A DNA stretch of 35,529 bases from Clostridium aestuarii. Lineage in GTDB: Bacteria; Bacillota; Clostridia; Clostridiales; Clostridiaceae. The stretch is from positions 1 to 35,529 of the forward strand of contig NZ_JAPQER010000011.1 of the NCBI RefSeq assembly GCF_026735135.1, in the 5' to 3' direction. Shown piece after piece: positions 15,695-23,486 of this stretch; within the stretch, counting starts at the first letter, position 1, and each line of letters starts with the position of its first letter. Made by a program: the position numbers and the translations under genes. Under the pieces are notes generated by a model, which did not search any database, had not been told where the DNA came from, and saw only the letters and a list, made by a program, of their open reading frames with translations.

Positions 15695-16631
15695 AAATAT
15701 ACTTTAAAATATTTTCAGCAGTAATATTATCAGTAATTAAAACATCAATCAAGCTACCTCTAAGAGCTCCTAAAATAGCTTTTGTTTTGTCTTTTCCTCC
15801 TGCCACTGCTATAACTAAAGGTATTTTATTTAACACATCCATACTAACACCAATTATTCTGTCATCCAAATTTGTTGACACACTATTACCTTCAACATCA
15901 TACATTCTTAAACATATATCACCTATACATTTTGAATTTTTAACTTCTTCTATTTCTTCTTCACTTAAATAATTCTGTTTATATACAGTAGACGTTTTAC
16001 TTAAATCTCCTATTCCCACTAATGCTATATCACATTTTTCTATAATTCTAAAAGTATTTTTTATACTCTGTTCATTCATAAATATATCTCGTGTCTCTTT
16101 GCTTTTTACCAATGATGGAGCATACATAAGATAAGATTTACCATTAAATGTATTTGCTAAATTTCTTGTTATTTCATCACTTTTTAGTGAAATATCCTTT
16201 GAGTTTATCCCACCAACCAGCTGAACAACAGAAATATCATTCTTCTTAATTTTAGATAAATTATTTGCAGTTTCTGATAATGTTGTTCCCCAAGATGTAC
16301 CTATTATACAGTTATTAGTTGCTACACTTTCCAAGTAGAATGCTGCTGCCTTACCGAGTTTATATGTTAAATCTTCTTTTTCTTCAGTAGATGTTATTAT
16401 AACATCTTTTAAATTAAATTTTTGCTCAAGCTTATCTTCTAACTCAACAAAGCTATTTTCATAACCATTAATGGTTATAGTAACAATTCCTTCCTGTATA
16501 AGACTGCTAATAAGTCTATTTATTTTTTGTCTTGACATAGAAAGTTTTTTAGCTATCTGTTCCTGTGTCATTCCTAAATTATAATAGTAGTGTGCAATTT
16601 TTATTAATGTTCTTTTATTTTCAGTACTCAT
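15693..16631 (-). CDS. SorC/DeoR-family transcriptional regulator
   Basis: A 312-residue regulator. N-terminal helix-turn-helix in residues about 10-55 (YYNLGMTQEQIAKKLSMSRQ, KINRLISSLIQEGIV). The rest is a SorC-type effector-binding domain with the phosphosugar-binding pattern: IGTSWGTTLSETA at about 106, VQLVGGI, DIALVGIGDLS and a C-terminal VIAVAGGKDKTKAI. Members respond to phosphorylated sugars or related metabolites and act as homotetramers. It lies upstream of the NhaC-type gene, same strand, separated by its own terminator. The sequence offers autoregulatory sites upstream. Confidence 0.88.
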   Translation of the reverse strand: MSTENKRTLIKIAHYYYNLGMTQEQIAKKLSMSRQKINRLISSLIQEGIVTITINGYENSFVELEDKLEQKFNLKDVIITSTEEKEDLTYKLGKAAAFYLESVATNNCIIGTSWGTTLSETANNLSKIKKNDISVVQLVGGINSKDISLKSDEITRNLANTFNGKSYLMYAPSLVKSKETRDIFMNEQSIKNTFRIIEKCDIALVGIGDLSKTSTVYKQNYLSEEEIEEVKNSKCIGDICLRMYDVEGNSVSTNLDDRIIGVSMDVLNKIPLVIAVAGGKDKTKAILGALRGSLIDVLITDNITAENILKYI

Positions 16632-16657
16632 AGCTTTTTCCTTTCTTTTATATTAAT

Positions 16658-16685
16658 GTTACATTTTCTCATTTTAGTTACATTT
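16658..16685. promoter_or_regulatory. Direct repeats GTTACATTT, likely autoregulatory operator
   Basis: Two identical GTTACATTT copies (16658-16666, 16677-16685), 19 bases apart start to start, lie between the promoter (16696-16724) and the regulator's start codon. Direct-repeat half-sites spaced about two helical turns suit tetrameric SorC-type repressors such as CggR. Binding is inferred. Confidence 0.5.
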
Positions 16686-16695
16686 GTATGCTTTT

Positions 16696-16724
16696 ATTAT
16701 ACTTTTTTTGCTTTGAAAACACAA
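16696..16724 (-). promoter_or_regulatory. Sigma-A promoter of the SorC-type regulator
   Basis: Minus strand: -35 TTGTGT (16719-16724), 17-base spacer, -10 TATAAT (16696-16701). Confidence 0.65.
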
Positions 16725-16737
16725 TGTATTTGATATA

Positions 16738-16777
16738 AAATATCCCCATGATTTAAAATAAAATCATGGGGATATTT
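16738..16777 (-). terminator. Hairpin terminator after the small tandem genes
   Basis: Perfect 17-base stem AAATATCCCCATGATTT / AAATCATGGGGATATTT with 6-base loop, 12 bases beyond the stop at 16789. The T tract is short (ATATTTTATA), so efficiency is uncertain. Confidence 0.7.
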
Positions 16778-16788
16778 ATTTTGTTTTG

Positions 16789-16929
16789 CTACTTTATTCC
16801 TGACTCTCTTCTTTTATGCTCTGGTGATAATTCTACGCCTAATTCCTCATTTACTTTTTGAGCTTCTCTTTGAAATTTTTCCTTTGATTTATTTTTAGAT
16901 TTTTTCTTGCTACTAGCTTTTTTATCCAT
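16789..16929 (-). CDS. Small basic protein (46 residues), tandem paralog 2
   Basis: Starts MDKKASSKKKSKNKSKEKFQ and ends PEHKRRESGIK. A Lys/Ser-rich head is followed by a short helix with E-x2-KVN-x-E...E-x2-P-x2-K-R-R, shared with the upstream gene (16944-17099), so the two are paralogs. Strong GGAGGAAAG ribosome site. Family not recognized; small, basic and tandem like minor SASPs, but not matching alpha/beta, gamma, H, K, L, N, O, P or Tlp types as I know them. Probably co-transcribed with its neighbour. Confidence 0.65.
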   Translation of the reverse strand: MDKKASSKKKSKNKSKEKFQREAQKVNEELGVELSPEHKRRESGIK

Positions 16930-16943
16930 ATTACTTTCCTCCA

Positions 16944-17099
16944 TTATTTCTTTTGATTTTTAGGATTACCTTGACCAGTTTGTCTTTTTTTATCCTGAGG
17001 CTGAAATTCTGCAGCAGCTTCCATATTAACTTTACTTAATTCTCTATGCCTTTTTTCTGCTTCACTATTATTTCCTTTTTTTGCTTTCTTCTTAGCCAT
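16944..17099 (-). CDS. Small basic protein (51 residues), tandem paralog 1
   Basis: Starts MAKKKAKKGNNSEAEKRHRE and contains LSKVNMEAAAEFQPQDKKRQ, aligning with the core of the downstream small gene (KVN, spaced E, P, K-K/R-R). The C-terminus is Gly/Asn/Lys-rich. A strong AGGAGGAG site precedes the ATG; the stop codon overlaps the start of the next ribosome site. It is 14 bases upstream of its paralog, so the two form an operon. Function unknown, possible spore protein. Confidence 0.68.
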   Translation of the reverse strand: MAKKKAKKGNNSEAEKRHRELSKVNMEAAAEFQPQDKKRQTGQGNPKNQKK

Positions 17100-17118
17100 C
17101 TTAACTCCTCCTGTATAT

Positions 17119-17208
17119 CAAAACATCATTAGCTTGTCAACTGCCCATATCAGCTAGCTGATGGGCACGTCAACTATAAGAATATTACGTCACAATATTC
17201 TTATAGTA
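17119..17208. repeat. Second copy-like part of the hairpin repeat family
   Basis: Starts CAAAACATCATTA like the right part of the 12938-13162 element, then GTCAACT, a hairpin GCCCATATC...CATGGGC-type (arms around AGCTAGCT, 17143-17166), GTCAACTATA and the hairpin AAGAATATT-ACGTCAC-AATATTCTT (17179-17202). It lies between dinB and the small genes and may act in RNA processing or termination. Confidence 0.6.
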
Positions 17209-17220
17209 ATATCTTAACCA

Positions 17221-18441
17221 TTATTTTATCTTTTTATTTTTATCTAAGCTTAATATTGATGGTCTTATAATTGAATTTTTTCCATATTTGGTTTTTAAAT
17301 CATCAATTGTTTTATCTAGTATCATTGATTTTTCAATACCATCATTATCAAAGAATGAAACCTGCGCTGTTCTATCACTACATAAATGCCCCACTCTAAT
17401 ACCTAAAAGTCTTATGTGATCACCTTTCCACATTTCATCAAATAAATCTTTAGAAATTTTGAGAATTCTTTCTGTTGAATTAGTAGAATAAGATAGTTTT
17501 TTTTGATGTGAATACTTTTGAAATAAATTATTTTTTATACTAACTGAAACGGAACTGCATAAACTTTTGGAATCCCTCAATCTCATAGCAACCGTTTCAA
17601 CTAAAGATGCTAAAATATTATATGCTGTTTTTCTATCTTTAACATCAGATGGAATTGTCATAGAATTCCCTATTCCTTTTATTTTTTCATAACGATTTTG
17701 TTCTACAGTTGATTCGTCTATTCCATTTGCATACTCCCATATAAGTACTCCATGTTTTTTAAATTTATACTTAATTATCTCTAAATCGTATTTTGCTAAG
17801 TCTCCTATATTATTAATATTTAATTGTCTTAACTTCTCAGCAGTAGCTTTTCCAACCATAAACAGATTCTCAATTGGAAGAGACCACATCTTAAACTTTA
17901 TTTCATCTTCAAAAAGGGTATGAACGTAATCTGGTTTCTTAAAATCCGAAGCCATTTTAGCTAAAAGTTTATTATTCCCTACTCCTACATTAACCGTAAA
18001 ACCTAATTCCCTTTTTATCTTATCTTTTATTTTGTGTGCCATATTTAATGGTTCTCCATATATTTTTTCCATTCCTGTATATTCTAAAAAACACTCATCA
18101 ATAGAATATTTTTGAACACTCGGTGAAAATTTTTTTAAAAGTTCCATTAATTGTGTACTATATTTTATGTATACTTTAAAATTAGGAGAAACAATTTTTA
18201 AGTCAGGACATTTTTCTAGAGCTCTAATAATTGGTTCTCCTGTTTTTATATTATATTTTTTAGCTGGAATAGATTTTGCTAAAACTACTCCATGTCTGCT
18301 TTCCATATCACCTCCTATTATAGAAGGTATATTTCTTAAATCTTCTCTTTTACCACTTTTCAATCTTTCTACAGCTTCCCATGATAAAAAAGCTGAATTT
18401 GTATCTATATGAAAAATAATTCTATTTTTTGACTCCTGCAC
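17221..18441 (-). CDS. dinB: DNA polymerase IV (Y-family translesion polymerase)
   Basis: A 406-residue Y-family polymerase for translesion synthesis. Asp13 in FHIDTNSAFLSWEA, and Asp115/Glu116 in YSIDECFLEY are the metal-binding catalytic acids; Phe18 aligns with the steric-gate position. The palm/fingers motif, a thumb with HhH-like NINNIGDLAKYD (about 215-235) and a little-finger domain (YNILASLVETVAMRLR) follow in order. The sequence motif near the start differs from the DMDCFFA of E. coli DinB but fits clostridial members. The start is GTG, supported by AAAGGA upstream. Promoter carries an SOS box. Confidence 0.92.
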   Translation of the reverse strand: MQESKNRIIFHIDTNSAFLSWEAVERLKSGKREDLRNIPSIIGGDMESRHGVVLAKSIPAKKYNIKTGEPIIRALEKCPDLKIVSPNFKVYIKYSTQLMELLKKFSPSVQKYSIDECFLEYTGMEKIYGEPLNMAHKIKDKIKRELGFTVNVGVGNNKLLAKMASDFKKPDYVHTLFEDEIKFKMWSLPIENLFMVGKATAEKLRQLNINNIGDLAKYDLEIIKYKFKKHGVLIWEYANGIDESTVEQNRYEKIKGIGNSMTIPSDVKDRKTAYNILASLVETVAMRLRDSKSLCSSVSVSIKNNLFQKYSHQKKLSYSTNSTERILKISKDLFDEMWKGDHIRLLGIRVGHLCSDRTAQVSFFDNDGIEKSMILDKTIDDLKTKYGKNSIIRPSILSLDKNKKIK

Positions 18442-18476
18442 TTTTATTCATTCCTTTACCATTAATATATAATTAT

Positions 18477-18506
18477 ATTATATACAAACATTAGTTCGTT
18501 TGACAA
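18477..18506 (-). promoter_or_regulatory. dinB promoter with LexA SOS box
   Basis: Minus strand: -35 TTGTCA (18501-18506), 18-base spacer, -10 TATAAT (18477-18482). Between them 18485-18498 reads CGAACTAATGTTTG, matching the Gram-positive SOS box CGAAC-N4-GTTYG. LexA binding here would block polymerase access, which fits DNA-damage induction of dinB. Confidence 0.82.
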
Positions 18507-18584
18507 GTTTCTAAAAATTTTCAATTGATGAATTATGTAAATTCATGTATCATCATATTGGGGCAACTTATAAGGAGGATTTTT

Positions 18585-19904
18585 ATGACTAATAAAAAAA
18601 ATGATTTTGCGGTAATAGGATTTGCTTTATTTGCAATGTTTTTTGGGGCAGGTAATCTAATCTTTCCACCTTCACTAGGAAGAACCGTAGGATCTGATTA
18701 TTTTCTATCTTCTATTGGCTTTGTAATCACTGGAGTTGGACTTCCTTTGATGGGTATTTTAGCTTGTGTAAAAAGTGGAGGTAGTTTTGAAAATATGGCA
18801 GGCAAGGTCAGTAAACCTTTTGCAATAATTGCAACTACTGCTCTTATATTAGCAATCGGTCCTATGTTAGCAATACCACGAACTGCTGCTACAACTTTTG
18901 AGTTAAGTATACAACCTATATTTCCTTCGGTAACTCCTCTTGTAGCAACTTTAATATACTTTTTCATAAACCTTTGCTTTGTTCTAAAACCAACTTCAAT
19001 AATAGATAATATAGGAAAATTTCTAACTCCTATTCTTTTAATAATGTTATCTCTTATTGTAATTAAAGGAATATTCATTCCTATTGGTCCAATAATTGAT
19101 ACAAACTACAGTAATGTGTTTTCTAATTCATTACTAGAAGGCTATCAAACAATGGATGCTATGGCTTCTGTAATTTTCGCATCTATTATAATAACTTCTG
19201 TTAAAGCAAAAGGGTATAAAAAAGATAGTGAAATAATATCTGTTACAACAAAAGCTAGTATAATAGCCGTTATAGGTCTAAGCTTTATATATGGTGGGCT
19301 TTTATATTTAGGTTCACAAACTGCTGCTATGTATGGAACCAGTATTACAAAAACTGGACTAATTATGGCGATTTCTAAAAGTATTCTTGGAAAATTTGGC
19401 GCTGTAGCGTTAGGTGTTTCAGTAGGTCTTGCTTGTTTAACTACTTCAATTGGACTTACAGCAACAGGAGCTGAGTTTTTTACAAAGCTCTCCAAAGGTA
19501 AAGTATCCTATAAACTAAATGTATTTATAATAACCTTAGTAAGTATACTAATCGCAATTAATGGTGTCGATAGCATAGTAGCTTATGCTGCTCCAATTTT
19601 ACAAGTACTTTATCCTGTAGTAATAATTTTAATACTTACATCATTAATTCAAAGCTTAATAAGAAATAATAAAATTATTGCTTATACTGTTTATGTAGCT
19701 TTATTTATTTCTCTTTTAGATACTATAAATTCATCAGTAATTAATAGTAAAGTAATACATGAATTTTTAAGTTTAATTCCTCTATATAATATTGGCTTTG
19801 TATGGATAGTTCCTTGTTTAATTACTTTCATACTCTCATATGTGATTTTAAATAATAATAGTAATAATAAAGGAAATCGCACAGATCACCAAAAAATAGC
19901 ATAA
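18585..19904 (+). CDS. brnQ: Branched-chain amino acid:cation symporter
   Basis: A LIVCS-family carrier (439 residues from this start) that imports Leu, Ile and Val with Na+ or H+. The N-terminal pattern DFAVIGFALFAMFFGAGNLIFPP is the family hallmark; 12 transmembrane segments follow, with IGPMLAIPRTAATTFE and a hydrophilic tail. The 20 extra residues of the longer frame (from 18525) lack a ribosome site, while AAGGAGG at 18572-18578 fixes this ATG. It is divergent from dinB and ends at a strong terminator. Branched-chain amino acids are Stickland substrates. Confidence 0.92.
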   Translation: MTNKKNDFAVIGFALFAMFFGAGNLIFPPSLGRTVGSDYFLSSIGFVITGVGLPLMGILACVKSGGSFENMAGKVSKPFAIIATTALILAIGPMLAIPRTAATTFELSIQPIFPSVTPLVATLIYFFINLCFVLKPTSIIDNIGKFLTPILLIMLSLIVIKGIFIPIGPIIDTNYSNVFSNSLLEGYQTMDAMASVIFASIIITSVKAKGYKKDSEIISVTTKASIIAVIGLSFIYGGLLYLGSQTAAMYGTSITKTGLIMAISKSILGKFGAVALGVSVGLACLTTSIGLTATGAEFFTKLSKGKVSYKLNVFIITLVSILIAINGVDSIVAYAAPILQVLYPVVIILILTSLIQSLIRNNKIIAYTVYVALFISLLDTINSSVINSKVIHEFLSLIPLYNIGFVWIVPCLITFILSYVILNNNSNNKGNRTDHQKIA

Positions 19905-19905
19905 T

Positions 19906-19974
19906 AAAAAAGCTTATGTTTTATTTAAAATGTACTCTTTCCAAAGACATTTTAGTTTGAACATAAGCTTTTTT
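19906..19974. terminator. Bidirectional terminator
   Basis: Outer stem AAAAAAGCTTATGTT (19906-19920) with AACATAAGCTTTTTT (19960-19974) plus a nested hairpin AAAATGT/ACATTTT. It closes both brnQ and the converging ABC permease gene. Confidence 0.88.
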
Positions 19975-19984
19975 ATTAAATATT

Positions 19985-21937
19985 TTATAAATTTGAATTT
20001 ACAATTTTACTGTAAGCATTGACAGTAAGCATATAATATATCATGTATATTAATGTATATGCTCCTACACTAATTCCAATAGGCACAGTTAAATTTAAAT
20101 TCAACGCATCTCCTATAATCGATACCGCTACACAACTGTGTACTATTCCTAAAATAAGTGGAGTAATAAATACAAAGAAAATTTGTTTAGAAATAGATAC
20201 TTTAATTTCTTTCTTATTAACTCCTATTTTCTTTAACAGTATATATCTTTCCTTATCATCATTTGCTTCTGATAATTGTTTGAAGAATATTATGCTTCCT
20301 GTTGCCATTAAGAACACTAATCCCAAGAATCCTGCTACAAATATAATTAATCCAGATTCAATTAAATTACCTTTATAACTATCATAATATGATGAAAATT
20401 TTCCAAACAACTCTTCATCTTCTAAATATTCCTTAGAAACTAAATTTCTTAATTCTTTTGTTAATTCTTCAGCATCTTTTTTATTATCATTAATATAAGC
20501 TTTTACTTTATAAATTTTGCTGTCATTATAATATTTATCATATATTTCATCTTTTACAACTAATGTTTCAAATGTCATATAGCGATTAGTTAATGAATAT
20601 GGTTTAAAGTCTACAATCTTAAATTTTTGATTTTCATTATTTGTATCAATTTCTACAGTTTTATCTTTATAGCTCTCATCAAATTTTCCCATATACCATT
20701 CGTCAAACAATACACATTCATTAGAAGTGTTAAGACTAATCTTATCTTTAATTCCTCTTACTTTTGCTATCTCATTATACTGTCTCTCTGAAATAATATA
20801 CGTACTAACTTTTCTATACTCAACATCTTTTCTTAATTTAGAAACATTAGGTATTTTACATTCTAAATTAAGAAATTCAATATCAATAGAATTAACTACT
20901 TTGTTTTTAGGATATTTGTCCATAACAGCTTCAACTTTTTTAGCTAAATTATCATTGTTCATTTTAATAACATATGAAAAAGGATAACGTGCTTCCTGCT
21001 TTGTGTAAAAATCATAATATTGACTGGTAGCTATACCCATAGCAGTTAATGTTGTTGCACTAAGTACAGCTATTGTTGCTAAAGTTCTTGCACTACTCTT
21101 TATTCTATATAAAAGTTGTGATGTACCAATCATATTAATTCCGTTATAATATTTCTTTTTATTTTTCTTTGCCATTTTAATCACAAACACTGTAAAATAA
21201 GAAAAGAATATATACGTTCCTATTACTACAAGTATTAAAGTCGCTAAAATAACATATAAAAAATTTAACTTTAATTCAAAGGCCTTTAAATATAATGTAT
21301 ATCCTCCCACTATTAATATAACTGAAAATACTGCGGCAACAACTGATGTTTTGGGTTCTTTTTCTCCTGATTTTTCTGCCTTAAAAAGATCTATAAGCTT
21401 AAATCTATAAATTATAGTATAACCATGAACAGAAGTAATAAAAAACAATATAAAGAAAGTAATAAATGTATTAATTATAGCTTTAGGTATTATTGTGAAT
21501 TTTATTGGCAAAGAAAATCCCATAAGCTTAACTAAAAGCATTACAAATACTTTTGATAATAATGTTCCTAATATAATTCCTGCACCAAGTGCTAATATTC
21601 CCATCACTATATTTTCATAAAACAGCATTCTTCCTATCTGTTTCTTTTTAACACCCAATAAAGAATACAATCCTATTTCTTTTTTTCTTTTTTTAGTAAA
21701 AAAAGAATTTGAATACCAAATAAATATAGCTGCAAATATGGCAATTACTATAGATGCTGCTTTAAATCCACTGCCTATTCTTTCTTTAACTTGTGCTAAT
21801 TGTAAAACCTGTTCATTATATTGTATTGATACAAAAGTAAAATAAATCATTATACTAAATATCATAGAAACAAAATATACAAAATAATTATAAAAATTCC
21901 TTTTTACATTTCTAGCTGCTATATTAAATAAGTTCAT
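19985..21937 (-). CDS. BceB-type ABC transporter permease
   Basis: A 650-residue permease with an N-terminal FtsX-like four-helix block (NLFNIAARNVKRNFYNYFVY), ten membrane segments and a large (about 200-residue) extracellular domain between segments 7 and 8 (about residues 310-525). This is the architecture of Bce/Vra-type permeases, which sense and remove cell-wall-active peptides such as bacitracin or lantibiotics and signal to a small kinase. The start at 21937 is set by GGAGG eight bases upstream, not the longer frame at 21955. It overlaps the ATPase gene by 14 bases (21924-21937). Confidence 0.9.
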   Translation of the reverse strand: MNLFNIAARNVKRNFYNYFVYFVSMIFSIMIYFTFVSIQYNEQVLQLAQVKERIGSGFKAASIVIAIFAAIFIWYSNSFFTKKRKKEIGLYSLLGVKKKQIGRMLFYENIVMGILALGAGIILGTLLSKVFVMLLVKLMGFSLPIKFTIIPKAIINTFITFFILFFITSVHGYTIIYRFKLIDLFKAEKSGEKEPKTSVVAAVFSVILIVGGYTLYLKAFELKLNFLYVILATLILVVIGTYIFFSYFTVFVIKMAKKNKKKYYNGINMIGTSQLLYRIKSSARTLATIAVLSATTLTAMGIATSQYYDFYTKQEARYPFSYVIKMNNDNLAKKVEAVMDKYPKNKVVNSIDIEFLNLECKIPNVSKLRKDVEYRKVSTYIISERQYNEIAKVRGIKDKISLNTSNECVLFDEWYMGKFDESYKDKTVEIDTNNENQKFKIVDFKPYSLTNRYMTFETLVVKDEIYDKYYNDSKIYKVKAYINDNKKDAEELTKELRNLVSKEYLEDEELFGKFSSYYDSYKGNLIESGLIIFVAGFLGLVFLMATGSIIFFKQLSEANDDKERYILLKKIGVNKKEIKVSISKQIFFVFITPLILGIVHSCVAVSIIGDALNLNLTVPIGISVGAYTLIYMIYYMLTVNAYSKIVNSNL

Positions 21938-22691
21938 TATTATCGCCTCCACCAAGAGTTCTTAATACATCCAAAATCTTTTGGAAAAACTCTTTACGGG
22001 ATCCTCCTCTAACAAGTTCAGTAAACAACTTACCATCCTTTATAAATAAAATCCTTTTACAATAACTTGCAGCAAAAGCATCATGAGTTACCATCATTAT
22101 TGTAGCTTTATTATTTTGGTTCAAATCACTCATGCACTGCAAAAGTTCTGTAGATGACTTAGAATCTAAAGCACCAGTAGGTTCATCTGCCAATATTAAT
22201 TTAGGTTTACTAATAATAGCTCTAGCTGCTGCTGTTCTCTGCTTTTGTCCTCCTGAAATTTCATATGGATATTTTACTAATATATCACTTATTCCTAAAA
22301 TATCTGATATTTCATTTACTCTCTTTTCTATTTGTTTATGATTAACCTTTGAAAGAGCTAGTGGAAGTACAATATTTTCTTTAACCGTCAATGTATCAAG
22401 CAAATTAAAGTCCTGAAATATAAAACCAAGCTTATTTCTTCTGAAAGAAGACAACTTATCCTCATTCATTTTTACTATATCATCCCCATCTATAGCTATA
22501 GTTCCTCCTGTTGGTCTATCTATGGTTGATATCATATTTAAAAGTGTAGTCTTTCCCGCACCAGAAGGACCCATTATTCCAACGAATTCCCCTTCTTTTA
22601 TTTCAAGATCTATATCATGAAGTGCAGTATAAACATTTCCTCTTGAACCATATATCTTTCTTACACTTTTTGCTACTAAAACATTATTCAT
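21924..22691 (-). CDS. BceA-type ABC transporter ATP-binding protein
   Basis: A 255-residue ATPase: Walker A GPSGAGKTTL (41-50), signature ISGGQKQR, Walker B KLILADEPTGALD and switch His in VTHD. It is the MacB/BceA type that pairs with FtsX-like permeases. It drives the Bce transporter (cytoplasmic side of the membrane). Strong AGGAGG site and 14-base overlap with the permease gene show translational coupling. Confidence 0.92.
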   Translation of the reverse strand: MNNVLVAKSVRKIYGSRGNVYTALHDIDLEIKEGEFVGIMGPSGAGKTTLLNMISTIDRPTGGTIAIDGDDIVKMNEDKLSSFRRNKLGFIFQDFNLLDTLTVKENIVLPLALSKVNHKQIEKRVNEISDILGISDILVKYPYEISGGQKQRTAAARAIISKPKLILADEPTGALDSKSSTELLQCMSDLNQNNKATIMMVTHDAFAASYCKRILFIKDGKLFTELVRGGSRKEFFQKILDVLRTLGGGDNNELI

Positions 22692-22773
22692 CTATATTTC
22701 CTCCTATATTTTGTTTTATTTTTTACAATTATCTTTATAAATATTTTTGCTTGACTCTATGTTTATTTAGTTC

Positions 22774-23277
22774 TTACCTTAGCATTCCTATGTAAATAAC
22801 TTTATACATATTTAAATTTAATTTGATTTTATTTAAATATCTTTTTTTAATATCTTGAGTATACATGTATCCATCTTGAGCATGTCGATTAACCCACCCC
22901 TCAAGAATTGAATACATGTCATTATTTTTATTTTTTAATTGTCCTAAATACCAAGCCCCTATCTTTATACTAATTGATGGACTACCTAAATCTTTAACTT
23001 TAAAATTTTTCATTTTCATTTCTTTTATCCATCGTTCAGCTGTTTCTTCTCTAATCTGCATAATCCCACTTTTTTTACCTTTTCTATAACATACTTCTGT
23101 AAATCCACTTTCTATATTAATAATTGCTGTTAGTAGATATGGATCTATACCATATTTTTTTGAAAATTTTATTATATCAGCTTTAAATTTTAATGGGAAA
23201 AGTATATTTTTTATTTCAGATGTTCCTACTGCCAAAATAATTAATATTACTGCTAAAATGCCAATTAATTGTTTCAT
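22774..23277 (-). CDS. Membrane-anchored lytic transglycosylase-like protein (SLT)
   Basis: A 167-residue protein with an N-terminal membrane anchor or uncleaved signal (KQLIGILAVILIILAVG) and an SLT domain: YGIDPYLLTAIINIESGF, where Glu56 is the catalytic acid, then KSGIMQIREETA (the G-x-M-Q motif). The usual AYNAG motif near the end is not seen; VNRHAQDGYM occupies that place, so activity may be altered. SLT enzymes cut the glycan strand of peptidoglycan, outside the membrane. It precedes bceAB on the same strand with no clear terminator between, and a BceR-type box lies upstream. Confidence 0.82.
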   Translation of the reverse strand: MKQLIGILAVILIILAVGTSEIKNILFPLKFKADIIKFSKKYGIDPYLLTAIINIESGFTEVCYRKGKKSGIMQIREETAERWIKEMKMKNFKVKDLGSPSISIKIGAWYLGQLKNKNNDMYSILEGWVNRHAQDGYMYTQDIKKRYLNKIKLNLNMYKVIYIGMLR

Positions 23278-23347
23278 TTTTCCTTTCCTCCATCTAAATT
23301 AAATTATTATTTTTTATTAAACTGGTTTGATTTGTTTTACAATAGTG

Positions 23348-23421
23348 ATTATAATATCTTTTTACATACTTAACCATCGTTTAAACTTACAATTTAAAGT
23401 TACAAACTTACATTTTTGTAA
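23348..23421 (-). promoter_or_regulatory. Promoter with BceR-type box upstream of SLT-bceAB
   Basis: 23408-23421 reads TTACATTTTTGTAA; on the minus strand TTACAAAAATGTAA, a perfect palindrome fitting TNACA-N4-TGTAA, the published consensus for BceR-like regulators as I recall it. Downstream is a -10 TATAAT (23348-23353) with a poor -35 (TGGTTA at 23371-23376), as expected for an activated promoter. Extra TTGTAA half-sites lie at about 23385-23400. This supports BceR control of the three-gene unit SLT-bceA-bceB. Confidence 0.7.
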
Positions 23422-23429
23422 TATTAGAT

Positions 23430-23462
23430 AAAAAAAGGCTCAGTTTATTTAAAACTGTAGCC
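23430..23462 (-). terminator. Terminator of the bceRS operon
   Basis: Minus-strand stem GGCTACAGTTT / AAACTGAGCC (one bulge), then TTTTTTT, 25 bases after the kinase stop at 23487. It separates the kinase operon from the SLT-bceAB unit. Confidence 0.85.
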
Positions 23463-23486
23463 TCTAATTTTATATTCATAAATTTT

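Noticed and set aside
18525..18584. Extended N-terminus of BrnQ
   Set aside because: AAGGAGG lies inside the extension just before the family-typical start at 18585.
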